From: Polaromonas sp047303325
GTDB taxonomy: Bacteria > Pseudomonadota > Gammaproteobacteria > Burkholderiales > Burkholderiaceae_C
Assembly: GCF_047303325.1 (NCBI RefSeq)
Contig: NZ_JBKBEX010000025.1
Location: 11,469 to 75,468, forward strand
Length of the DNA: 64,000 nucleotides
Direction of reading: 5' to 3'
Of this stretch, positions 53,710-62,309 are shown in pieces; positions within the stretch are counted from its first letter, which is position 1; each line of letters opens with the position of its first letter. Made by a program: the position numbers and the translations under genes. The notes below the pieces were generated by a model. It was given only the letters and a program-made list of their open reading frames with translations. It ran no database searches and was not told where the DNA came from.

Positions 53710-54363
53710 TCAGGCGCCGGCGCTACCGGCCTTGCGCCTGGATTTCCAGGCGCCAAAAATAACGATCAGGCCGGGCACCAGGATCAAGGCCCAGATGATC
53801 TTGTCGAGGTGAGTTTTCACAAAGGGAATGTTGCCGAAGAAGTAACCCACCGTGACGATGCCGCCCACCCACAGGGCGCCACCCACAAGGTTGAACAGCG
53901 TGAATTTGCTGCGCGTCATCTCCGACACCCCGGCCACAAAGGGCGCGAAGGTGCGCAAAAAGGGCATGAAGCGCGCGGCAATGATGGTGATGCCGCCGTA
54001 GCGCTCATAAAACGCGTGGGCCTGGTCAAAGGCTTTTTTGTTGAACCAGCGCGAGTTTTCCCACTGGAAGACCTTGGGCCCCAGGAACCGCCCTATGGAG
54101 TAATTGCACTGGTCGCCCAGCACGGCCGCAACAAAAAGCAGCCCCACCGCGAGCGGAAAGCTCATCAGGCCCACGCCGCACATGGCGCCCACCACAAAAA
54201 GCAGCGAATCGCCCGGCAGGAAAGGCATGACGACCACGCCGGTTTCCACAAAAACAATGATGAACAACAGGGCGTAAACCCAGGCACCGTAGCTGGTGAC
54301 GAAGGCCTCCAGGTGCTTGTCGACGTGAAGAATGAAATCGATGAGAAAAGCGGCTAGTTCCAT
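53710..54363 (-). CDS. DedA-family membrane protein
   Basis: 217 residues. The DedA/VTT domain shows FVETGVVVMPFLPGDSLLFV, GDQCNYSIGRFLG, and the conserved RFMPFLRTFAPFVAG with the key Arg, then FFGNIPFVK. DedA proteins are inner-membrane proteins involved in lipid-carrier (undecaprenyl phosphate) recycling and envelope pH balance. The stop is 29 bases before the sugar kinase gene. Confidence 0.93.
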   Translation of the reverse strand: MELAAFLIDFILHVDKHLEAFVTSYGAWVYALLFIIVFVETGVVVMPFLPGDSLLFVVGAMCGVGLMSFPLAVGLLFVAAVLGDQCNYSIGRFLGPKVFQWENSRWFNKKAFDQAHAFYERYGGITIIAARFMPFLRTFAPFVAGVSEMTRSKFTLFNLVGGALWVGGIVTVGYFFGNIPFVKTHLDKIIWALILVPGLIVIFGAWKSRRKAGSAGA

Positions 54364-54405
54364 GCCCTCGATTCTGACAGGTGCGCCGGCCCTGCCCTGC
54401 GGGCC

Positions 54406-55056
54406 TCAACGGCCGCCGGCGCGCGTCATCACATGCACCAGGCCCTTGCCGGGTGCATAGATATAGCCGTAGCTCAGGCCGCCGCTGGTTTTCCAGCCGT
54501 ACTGCAGCGCGCCGGGCACGCCCTCATAGGTGCAGGAGAGTTTTTCGATTTCGAGGGTCGTGGTTTCCTGCCGTGGGCCGCGCGGCGAAAAATAGGTGGT
54601 GCTGTAGCGCCTCACCTGCCCTTGCGACCAGGCGCCGACGGGGAACTTGCCTTCGTTGCTGGCATTGCCGAAGCGCTGGTCGTAGACGCGCCCTATGGCC
54701 GTGCGGTCAGGCGTCAGGGCAAAGCGCTCATGCGCGCGCGGCACCTTGCGTTCGTAGACTTCCTGGCCTTCCCAGGAAAGAGGCCCCTTGAGCGCGGCCT
54801 CGCCTTTTCCCAGGGAACCATCGGGCAGCTCGTCGACAAAGGGATAGACCCGGTCCACCGGCGCGAACACCAGCTCGCGCGACTCGGTGATCGGGTTGCC
54901 GGTCAGCAGCTCCACCGGCACGAAGCGCTCCTTGACGCTTTCATCATGCACGCACACCGGGGCGCTCGGGGCTTGCGCCATGGCCGCTGGGCCCGCCAGC
55001 AGCAGAGTTGCGAGGGCCGCGAAACCGAGGGTTTTGAGGGGCATGGTTTTGATCAT
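54406..55056 (-). CDS. Secreted protein of unknown function
   Basis: 216 residues. A signal peptide (LKTLGFAALATLLLAGPAAMAQ) precedes a globular periplasmic domain with VFAPVDRVYPFVDELPDGSL, KVPRAHERF, and YGWKTSGGLSYGYIYAPGKG. Two cysteines may form a disulfide. I do not recognise a family. It is divergent from mutL and 42 bases before the DedA gene. Confidence 0.8.
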   Translation of the reverse strand: MIKTMPLKTLGFAALATLLLAGPAAMAQAPSAPVCVHDESVKERFVPVELLTGNPITESRELVFAPVDRVYPFVDELPDGSLGKGEAALKGPLSWEGQEVYERKVPRAHERFALTPDRTAIGRVYDQRFGNASNEGKFPVGAWSQGQVRRYSTTYFSPRGPRQETTTLEIEKLSCTYEGVPGALQYGWKTSGGLSYGYIYAPGKGLVHVMTRAGGR

Positions 55057-55151
55057 GAAGAAAACGGAAACAGAATATTACAAGCCGCGCGGACTGCGGG
55101 TTTGCGTCCTGCTTCCGGCTGAAAAATGGGTGACACCCTAAAATCCTTCGC

Positions 55152-57083
55152 ATGAGTCTTGCCACCACCCGCCGCCCCATCCGCGAACTGCCCGATGAAC
55201 TGATCAGCCAGATTGCCGCCGGTGAAGTCGTGGAGCGGCCGGCCTCGGTGGTGCGAGAGCTGGTGGACAACGCGCTGGACGCGGGCGCCACCCAGGTCAC
55301 GGTGCGCTTGCTGGCCGGCGGCGTGCGGCTGATCCTGGTCGAGGACGACGGCTTCGGCATTCCGCGCGAGGAGCTGCCGGTGGCCCTGAGGCGCCACGCG
55401 ACCAGCAAGATCGCCTCGCTGCAGGACCTTGAAGCCGTGGGCACCATGGGCTTTCGCGGCGAGGCGCTGGCCGCCATCAATTCCATCGCCGACATGAGCC
55501 TGCTGTCGCGCACCGCAGACAACGAGCACGCCTGGCAACTGGACGGCCGTACCGGTGAACTCAAGCCCGCCGCGCGCGGCCGCGGCACTAGCGTGGAAGT
55601 GCGCGAGCTGTTTTACGCCACGCCGGCGCGCCGCAAATTCCTCAAAACCGACGCCACCGAACTGGCCCACTGCATAGAAGCCGTGCGCCGCCACGCGCTG
55701 GTGCGGCCCGATGTCGGCTTTGCCATCTGGCACGAAGGCAAGCTGGTCGAACAGTGGCGCGCCGCCAGCGGCGACAAGGCCCACGAGCAGCGCCTGGCCG
55801 ATGTGCTGGGCAGCGAGTTCGTTGAGCAGTCGGTCACCGTGAATTACGAAAGTTCGGCGCTGCGCCATGATGGCCGGCCCGCCGTGCGTGTTTGGGGCGT
55901 GGCCGGCATTCCCGATGCCGCCCGCTCGCGCGCCGACCAGCAGTTCGCCTACGTCAATGGCCGCTATGTGCGCGACAAAGTGCTGACCCACGCGGCGCGC
56001 AGCGCCTATGAAGATGTGCTGCACGGCCACCGCCAGCCGGTCTATGCGCTGTATGTCGAGATAGACCCGAGCCGCGTGGACGTGAACGTGCACCCGACCA
56101 AGATAGAGGTGCGCTTTCGCGACAGCCGAGAGGTGCACCAGGCGGTGCGCCATGCAACCGAAAACGCGTTGGCGATTCCGCGCTCCTCCGCCGTGGCGGA
56201 TGCGGCAATTGCCGGCGTGGCCGTGGAGGCCTCACCAGAACCCAACCCGGCTTTTTCCCGCCAGGGATGGGCGCAGCCCAGCATGAATTTCGCCGGCAAC
56301 AGCGGCATTAGCGGCCATGGCGGCAGCCGGGTTTCCGACTTTGAGGCCATGTGGCCGGTGCAGGCGCAGCCCGGTGAAGGCCGCATGCAGGCAAACGGCG
56401 GTTTGGCGCCTGCCTCTTCGTATGCCCCGGCGCCCGCACCCATCAACGGCGCGGCAAACCCCGCGGATGCCACCCCTCTGCCCCCCGGCGACTGGCCGCT
56501 GGGCCGCGCGATTGCCCAGTTGCAGGGCATTTACGTGCTGGCCGAAAACACCCAGGGCCTGGTCATCGTGGACATGCATGCGGCCCACGAGCGCATTGTT
56601 TACGAACGCCTGAAAACCCAGATGGATGGCAGCGAAGGCGCCAGCCTGGCCAGCCAGCCGCTCTTGATCCCCGCCACCTTTGCCGCCAGCCCGCAGGAGG
56701 TCGCCACGGCCGAGGCCTGCGCCCAGACCCTGGCAACGCTGGGCCTGGAGATCACGCCTTTTTCGCCCAAGACCCTGGCCGTGCGCGCCGTCCCCACCAG
56801 CCTGGCGCAGGGTGACGCGGTGGAGCTGGCGCGCAGCGTGCTGGCCGAACTGGCGCAGCACGACGCCAGCACCGTGATCCAGCGCGCGCAGAACGAGCTG
56901 CTGTCGACCATGGCCTGCCACGGCGCGGTGCGCGCCAACCGCAAGCTCACGCTGGACGAGATGAACGCGCTGCTGCGCCAGATGGAAGCCACCGAGCGCT
57001 CCGACCAGTGCAACCATGGCAGGCCGACCTGGCGCCAGGTCAGCATCAAGGAACTGGACTCGCTCTTTATGCGCGGACGTTAG
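55152..57083 (+). CDS. mutL: DNA mismatch repair protein MutL
   Basis: 643 residues. The N-terminal GHKL ATPase shows ELPDELISQIAAGEVVERPASVVRELVDNALDAGA, the DDGFGIP loop, HATSKI and GFRGEAL. After a Pro/Gly/Ala-rich linker (~residues 355-450), the C-terminal domain has VDMHAAHERIVYERL, ACHGAVRANRKL and CNHGRPT, close to the endonuclease motifs of MutL proteins from bacteria without MutH. It may thus nick DNA itself. Confidence 0.96.
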   Translation: MSLATTRRPIRELPDELISQIAAGEVVERPASVVRELVDNALDAGATQVTVRLLAGGVRLILVEDDGFGIPREELPVALRRHATSKIASLQDLEAVGTMGFRGEALAAINSIADMSLLSRTADNEHAWQLDGRTGELKPAARGRGTSVEVRELFYATPARRKFLKTDATELAHCIEAVRRHALVRPDVGFAIWHEGKLVEQWRAASGDKAHEQRLADVLGSEFVEQSVTVNYESSALRHDGRPAVRVWGVAGIPDAARSRADQQFAYVNGRYVRDKVLTHAARSAYEDVLHGHRQPVYALYVEIDPSRVDVNVHPTKIEVRFRDSREVHQAVRHATENALAIPRSSAVADAAIAGVAVEASPEPNPAFSRQGWAQPSMNFAGNSGISGHGGSRVSDFEAMWPVQAQPGEGRMQANGGLAPASSYAPAPAPINGAANPADATPLPPGDWPLGRAIAQLQGIYVLAENTQGLVIVDMHAAHERIVYERLKTQMDGSEGASLASQPLLIPATFAASPQEVATAEACAQTLATLGLEITPFSPKTLAVRAVPTSLAQGDAVELARSVLAELAQHDASTVIQRAQNELLSTMACHGAVRANRKLTLDEMNALLRQMEATERSDQCNHGRPTWRQVSIKELDSLFMRGR

Positions 57084-57172
57084 CGCCGCGAGCGTGAGGA
57101 TTGCACGCGCAGGCTGTTACATCTAGGGGAAACACCAGCGTCCAGAACTTTTGGGACGCGGTGTACTCAGTC

Positions 57173-58030
57173 ATGACCATGAAACGCTGGCACCTTTTCG
57201 CAAGCTTCGGCACGGCGCTGGCCCTGCTGGCCGGCTGCGCCACCCTCGACGAAAAGCAGCGCGCCTGGATCTTCCAGCCCAGCGACCGCACCTGGAGCGG
57301 CGGCGCCGCCGCGGCGGTGGGCATGGACGATGTCTGGATAGACTACACCGCCGCAGGCGACCACCCGGTCCGCCTGCACGGCCTCTGGCTGGCCAGCGAC
57401 AGGCCCAATACCGAAGATTCCGCGAAAGCCCCGGTGCTGCTCTACCTGCACGGCGCGCGCTACAACGTCACCGGCTCCGCGCCGCGCATGCGCCGCATGC
57501 AGGAACTCGGCTTTTCGGTGCTGGCCATCGACTACCGCGGCTTCGGCAAGAGCACGCAGGAGCTGCCCTCCGAAAAATCAGCCTATGAGGACGCCCGCGC
57601 CGCCTGGGACTGGCTGGCGAAAAAATATCCGGACCGGCCACGCTACATCTTCGGCCACTCGCTGGGCGGGCCCATCGCCATCAACCTGGCGACCGAGGTC
57701 AACGACGAGCGCGGCACCATTGTCGAGAGCACCTTCACCTCCATCGCCGACGTGGTGAGCAGCTCCCAGTGGGGCTGGATGCCGGTGTCACTGCTGATCA
57801 CCCAGCGCTTTGAGGCCGTGCGCAAGGTGGACAAGATAGGCTCGCCGCTGCTGGTGGTGCATGGCGAGGAGGACCGGTTGATCCTGCCCGACCTGGGGCG
57901 CAAGCTCTATGACGCCGCTGCGCAACCCAAGCAGTTCGTGCTTGTGCCGGGCGGCTCGCACCACAATGCCAACCTGGTCGGACTGCCGCAGTACCGGCAA
58001 GCGCTGACGCAGCTGTTCGACCTGAAATAA
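57173..58030 (+). CDS. Alpha/beta hydrolase lipoprotein
   Basis: 285 residues from the ATG at 57173. A lipoprotein signal ends in LLAGC. The alpha/beta-hydrolase fold follows with VLLYLHGARYN, IDYRGFGKSTQ, the nucleophile elbow GHSLGG, then VHGEEDRLI and GGSHHN for the Asp and His of the triad. Resembles BAAT/YqiA-like hydrolases fixed to the outer membrane. Substrate unknown. Confidence 0.88.
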   Translation: MTMKRWHLFASFGTALALLAGCATLDEKQRAWIFQPSDRTWSGGAAAAVGMDDVWIDYTAAGDHPVRLHGLWLASDRPNTEDSAKAPVLLYLHGARYNVTGSAPRMRRMQELGFSVLAIDYRGFGKSTQELPSEKSAYEDARAAWDWLAKKYPDRPRYIFGHSLGGPIAINLATEVNDERGTIVESTFTSIADVVSSSQWGWMPVSLLITQRFEAVRKVDKIGSPLLVVHGEEDRLILPDLGRKLYDAAAQPKQFVLVPGGSHHNANLVGLPQYRQALTQLFDLK

Positions 58031-58212
58031 GCCCACGGGAAGAACTCGGCGGTCTGCGACACGTGGCCGCCGCCAAAATCTTGGGTAAAAAGTGGTACTG
58101 CCACTGTAGACAAGGCAATATTTTTTTCCAAAATAGGTATTTTTAACTTACACATAATATGTAGCTGCATGTAACATCCCTTTTCGAAAACTCCAAAAAT
58201 CGAGAGGGATCT

Positions 58213-59544
58213 ATGCGCCAACCCCTGGTAATCCGCAGGTTGCCTGCCTTCAACTTGCTGGCTCTTGTCCTGCCGCTATTGGCATCAGCCCCCCTGCACG
58301 CCCAGACAGCCGCAACCACGGCGATGCCCGCGCTCGCAAAATTCAATGGGGCGGACACGGCATGGATGCTGATCTCGACCGTGCTCGTGCTGCTGATGAC
58401 CATTCCCGGCATCATGCTGTTCTACAGCGGGATGATGCGAGCCAAAAATGCCCTGTCCATCGTGGCGCATACCTTTGCGGCCACAACGGTCGTCACGCTG
58501 GTATGGGCGGGCATTGCCTACTCGCTGGCATTCACACCCGGCAATCCATGGATCGGGGACATGAGCCGCGCGCTCAGCGACGGGTTGCTGGGCGCCAAGG
58601 TCGGTGCACACCTTTCGGCCCCCACGGTGCCGGAATCCGCTTTTTTCATGTTCCAGCTGGCATTCGCCATCATCACCTTCGCGCTGATCATCGGCGCCAC
58701 CGTGGAACGCATGCGCCTGAGCGCCACCATCTTCTTCGCGGCCTTCTGGACCATACTGGTCTATGCCCCGGTAGCGCACTGGATCTGGCAACCCACCGGC
58801 TGGCTCGCCGCCATGGGACATATGGATTTTGCGGGCGGCACGGTGGTGCACATCGCCGCCGGCGCCAGTGGCCTGGTAGCCGCCAAGGTGGTTGGCCCGC
58901 GCAAGGGCTTCGGGACCGAGCCCATGGTGCCGCACAACCTGCTGGTGACCATCATCGGCGCCGGGCTGTTGTGGGCCGGCTGGTTCGGCTTCAATGCGGG
59001 CTCGGCCTTTGAGGCCAGTTCGCGCGCCGTGGGCGCCTTGCTGGCCACCCAGGTGGCCGCCTGCGTCGGCGCCTTCATGTGGGGCATCTGCGAATACGTC
59101 CAGCGCGGAAAGTTCAGCGTGCTGGGCATGGCCACGGGCGCCATTGCCGGCCTGGTCGCCATCACGCCGGCATCCGGCTTTGTCGGCGTCCTAGGCGCAT
59201 CGGTGCTGGGCGCAGCGGGGGGTGTCGGCTGTTTCCTCGCGGTGACCCGTTTCAAGCGCGCGACAGGGATCGACGATTCGCTCGATGTATTTGCACTGCA
59301 TGGCGTGGGCGGTTTCATAGGCACGGTTCTGACGCCGGTCTTTGCGCTCAAGGAAATCGCGCCGGTCACCGCGACCGTGCTGACCAATCTCATGGGAGCC
59401 TGCGCCGTTGCGGCCTACGCGGCCATCATGACGTGGCTGGTCTTGCTGGTGGTCAAGCCCCTGGCAGGCCTTCGCGTGACCTCGGAAGAGGAGCAACTGG
59501 GGCTGGACCTCGCCCAGCATGGCGAAATGATTTCAGGCGCCTGA
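58213..59544 (+). CDS. amtB: Ammonium transporter AmtB
   Basis: 443 residues with an N-terminal signal peptide and about eleven membrane helices. The twin histidines of the pore are in DFAGGTVVHIAAG and FALHGVGGFIG; the phenylalanine gate region is in FFMFQLAFAIITFALIIGA. It moves ammonium by a channel-like process. No glnK (PII) gene is beside it, as it often is in other proteobacteria. The 182-base leader is AT-rich, but I see no sigma-54 box. Confidence 0.95.
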   Translation: MRQPLVIRRLPAFNLLALVLPLLASAPLHAQTAATTAMPALAKFNGADTAWMLISTVLVLLMTIPGIMLFYSGMMRAKNALSIVAHTFAATTVVTLVWAGIAYSLAFTPGNPWIGDMSRALSDGLLGAKVGAHLSAPTVPESAFFMFQLAFAIITFALIIGATVERMRLSATIFFAAFWTILVYAPVAHWIWQPTGWLAAMGHMDFAGGTVVHIAAGASGLVAAKVVGPRKGFGTEPMVPHNLLVTIIGAGLLWAGWFGFNAGSAFEASSRAVGALLATQVAACVGAFMWGICEYVQRGKFSVLGMATGAIAGLVAITPASGFVGVLGASVLGAAGGVGCFLAVTRFKRATGIDDSLDVFALHGVGGFIGTVLTPVFALKEIAPVTATVLTNLMGACAVAAYAAIMTWLVLLVVKPLAGLRVTSEEEQLGLDLAQHGEMISGA

Positions 59545-59568
59545 GCCCCTGGATCAACACAGTACAGC

Positions 59569-59931
59569 ATGCAGCTCACCATGAATCCGCCGGATTCCGA
59601 CCTCATGACCTACGCAGTGCGCATGGTTATTCCCATGAAGCGGGAGTTCGGACGCTCACTGAACGTCCACCAATTCCTGCACGACCTGCCCTACGCCACC
59701 GAAGTCATTCAGGAGGCACTGGAAAGCAAGGACGAGCGCCTGCGCGGCTATGCCGCTTATGCGCAGACCAAGATTTTCGGCCCTCGCGGCAGTGAACCCT
59801 TGCCGCCAAGCGCTTCCGGCGCAGTCGAAGCTTTGCCGGCTGCGGCGCCCGCACCAGCGGCAAGCGAAACGGAAATCAGCGAAGACCTCCGGGCCAAGGC
59901 CATCGCCCGCTACAAGTCGGGCCTGCGCTGA
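59569..59931 (+). CDS. Small soluble hypothetical protein behind amtB
   Basis: 120 residues; an ATG at 59581 is an alternative start. Residues 15-70 look helical (MKREFGRSLNVHQFLHDLPY, then ATEVIQEALESKDERLRGYA) followed by a Pro/Ala linker and ISEDLRAKAIARYKSGLR at the end. I do not recognise it. It is 24 bases behind amtB and probably co-transcribed. Confidence 0.75.
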   Translation: MQLTMNPPDSDLMTYAVRMVIPMKREFGRSLNVHQFLHDLPYATEVIQEALESKDERLRGYAAYAQTKIFGPRGSEPLPPSASGAVEALPAAAPAPAASETEISEDLRAKAIARYKSGLR

Positions 59932-59985
59932 AACGTGGTGGCGGCTGCGCTGCCGCACGGACGTTTGTCTGATACGCTCAGTTGA

Positions 59986-61230
59986 ATGGATGTTTCCGTT
60001 TCGAAGACCGTGGCGCCTGCCATGCCGGCCGGCCTGGTCGTATTGATCCTTTCAATGCTGCTGGGCATACAGCCCGTCACCACCGACCTCTACCTGCCGG
60101 CCCTGCCCGCGCTCACCGAAGGCTTCGGCGCGCCCATGTCGCAGGCCCAGCTCACGCTGAGCGCGCTGCTGCTGGCCTTCGGCTCCTCGCAACTGATCTG
60201 GGGGCCGCTGTCCGACCGCTTCGGCCGCAGGCCCATCCTGCTGTGGGGCCTGTCGGCCTATACCCTGGCTTCGATCGGCAGCACCTTCGCGCTTTCGATG
60301 CTGTTGCTGATCGTCTGGCGCGTCGTTCAGGGCGCGGCCATGGGCGCGGTGGTGATGTGCGCGCGCGCCATCGTGCGCGACCTGTACCAGCCGCTCGAAG
60401 GCGCGCGTGTCATGTCCAAGGGCCTGAGCGGCCTGGGCGTGCTGGCCTGCATCAGCGCGCCGCTGGGCGGCCTGCTGTCCGAGCTCTACGGCTGGCGCAT
60501 CGCGCTCGCGGCACTGGCCGTGTTCGGCGCGGCCACACTGGCCCTGGTCGGCCTGCGCTTTGAGGAATCGCTGGCGCAAAAAAACCCGCAGGCGCTGCGT
60601 CCCGGCACGCTGCTGCGCACCTGGCTCAGCATCCTGCGCAATCCCACCTTCCTGGCCTTCTCGGCCCTCACGGCAGCTTCCTACGGCGGGCTCTTCACTT
60701 TCCTGGCCGCCTCCTCCTTCGTCTTCATCCGCGTGCTGGGCCTGAGCAAGACAGGCTACGGCCTGGTGATGTTTTCCATGTGCTTTTGCTATCTTGCCGG
60801 CACCTTCATCTGCCGGCGCCTGCTGCCGCGTTTCGGCGTGCGCCGCTCGGTCGCGATTGCCGCCTGCCTGAGCCTGACGGGCGGCACCACCATGGGCGTG
60901 CTGGCCTGGGCCGGCGTGCAAAACGTCTGGGCCATCATGCTGCCCTACTACCTCTTCATGCTGGGCCACGGCGTGCACCAGCCCTGCGGCCAGAGCGGCG
61001 CGGTCGGCCCCTTCCCGCAGGCGGCCGGCGCGGCTTCGGCGCTCAACGGCTTTTTGATGATGCTGGTGGCCTTCGGCATGGGCGGCTGGCTGGGCACCCA
61101 CATGGACGGCACGGTGCGACCCTTGACGCACGGCGTCTGGTTCTGGAGCGTCTTGATCGCCACGACGGCCTGGACGGTGGTGCGCAAATACGGCGAGCCG
61201 GCGCATGAGGCCGCAGCGAGAAAGACGTGA
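59986..61230 (+). CDS. Bcr/CflA-family multidrug efflux MFS transporter
   Basis: 414 residues, twelve membrane segments. MFS motif A is GPLSDRFGRRP, and TTDLYLPALPAL at the start is typical of the drug:H+ antiporter-1 Bcr/CflA group. GLSGLGVLACISAPLGGLLSE is motif C. The stop overlaps the GTG start of miaA (GTGA). Confidence 0.92.
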   Translation: MDVSVSKTVAPAMPAGLVVLILSMLLGIQPVTTDLYLPALPALTEGFGAPMSQAQLTLSALLLAFGSSQLIWGPLSDRFGRRPILLWGLSAYTLASIGSTFALSMLLLIVWRVVQGAAMGAVVMCARAIVRDLYQPLEGARVMSKGLSGLGVLACISAPLGGLLSELYGWRIALAALAVFGAATLALVGLRFEESLAQKNPQALRPGTLLRTWLSILRNPTFLAFSALTAASYGGLFTFLAASSFVFIRVLGLSKTGYGLVMFSMCFCYLAGTFICRRLLPRFGVRRSVAIAACLSLTGGTTMGVLAWAGVQNVWAIMLPYYLFMLGHGVHQPCGQSGAVGPFPQAAGAASALNGFLMMLVAFGMGGWLGTHMDGTVRPLTHGVWFWSVLIATTAWTVVRKYGEPAHEAAARKT

Positions 61231-62204
61231 GCCTTCCCTGCATCTGCATCGCCGGCCCCACAGCGTCGGGCAAGACGGCCGCCGCCATGGCGATCGCGCA
61301 GCGCCATGAGGCCGAGATCGTCAGCGTCGACTCGGCCCTGGTCTACCGTGGCATGGACATAGGCACGGCCAAGCCCACGCGTGATGAACTCGCGGCCGTG
61401 CCGCACCACCTGATCGACATCCGCGACCCGCTGCAGGCCTACAGCGCCGCCGAATTCGTGGCCGATGCCGGCCGCCTGATCACGGACATCCGGGCGCGCG
61501 GCAAGCTGCCGCTGCTGGTGGGCGGCACCATGCTTTACTTCAAGGCCTTGTTCGACGGCCTGGACGACATGCCCAAGGCCGAAGCGGCCGTGCGCGCCGC
61601 GCTGGCCGATGAAGCCGCCGCGCGCGGCTGGCCCGCGCTGCATGCCGAACTCGCGCGTGTGGACCCGGCCATGGCCGAACGGCTGGCGCCCAACGATTCG
61701 CAGCGCATCTCGCGCGCGCTGGAGGTGTTCCGCGTTTCGGGCCGGCCGCTGTCTTTTTTCCATGCGCAAGGCGCGGCCCGAAAATCCGCCGCCGGCGCCG
61801 GGGCCGCCGAAGCCTTCACATTGATCTCGCTGGAGCCGCAAGACCGCGCCTGGCTGCATGAGCGCATCGCACAGCGCTTTGACGCCATGCTGGCGGCCGG
61901 TTTCATCGAGGAAGTCAAAACCCTGCGCGCGCGCGGCGACCTGAACCGCGACCTTCCGTCCATGCGCTGTGTCGGCTACCGCCAGGCCTGGGAAGCGCTG
62001 GACGGCGACTACCCGATGGCGGAGCTGCGCGACAGGGGTGTTTTCGCCACACGCCAGCTGGCCAAGCGCCAGATCACCTGGCTGCGCTCCATGCCGCAGC
62101 GCCAGGTGGTGGCCTGCGATGGCGGGCAGCCGGTGGCGCAGGTGCTGCAAGCCATTGCGCAGAGCCTGGATACGGCCGCCACACGCCCGACACGCCCGGC
62201 TTGA
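61227..62204 (+). CDS. miaA: tRNA dimethylallyltransferase
   Basis: 325 residues from a GTG. The P-loop is IAGPTASGKTAAAMAIA and the catalytic Asp is in SVDSALVYRGMDIGTAKPT; GGTMLYFKAL and CVGYRQAWEALDG are family blocks. MiaA prenylates A37 of tRNAs that read codons starting with U. Here it follows an efflux gene instead of mutL, its usual neighbour in gammaproteobacteria, although mutL is only 4 kb away. Confidence 0.96.
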   Translation: MSLPCICIAGPTASGKTAAAMAIAQRHEAEIVSVDSALVYRGMDIGTAKPTRDELAAVPHHLIDIRDPLQAYSAAEFVADAGRLITDIRARGKLPLLVGGTMLYFKALFDGLDDMPKAEAAVRAALADEAAARGWPALHAELARVDPAMAERLAPNDSQRISRALEVFRVSGRPLSFFHAQGAARKSAAGAGAAEAFTLISLEPQDRAWLHERIAQRFDAMLAAGFIEEVKTLRARGDLNRDLPSMRCVGYRQAWEALDGDYPMAELRDRGVFATRQLAKRQITWLRSMPQRQVVACDGGQPVAQVLQAIAQSLDTAATRPTRPA

Positions 62205-62309
62205 TCCCCGCATCCATAGCTGCAAGAATGGGGCGCGCCTGGCCCCCTGAGGTAACAAGCGCACCCGTCTCGCCTGCCTGAAGTGTCACAACAACAAGGA
62301 GAGCGCATC

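Noticed and set aside
58031..58212. Sigma-54 promoter for amtB
   Set aside because: No GG-N10-GC pair in the right context; only an AT-rich leader and a small AGTGG/CCACT dyad at 58091-58105.
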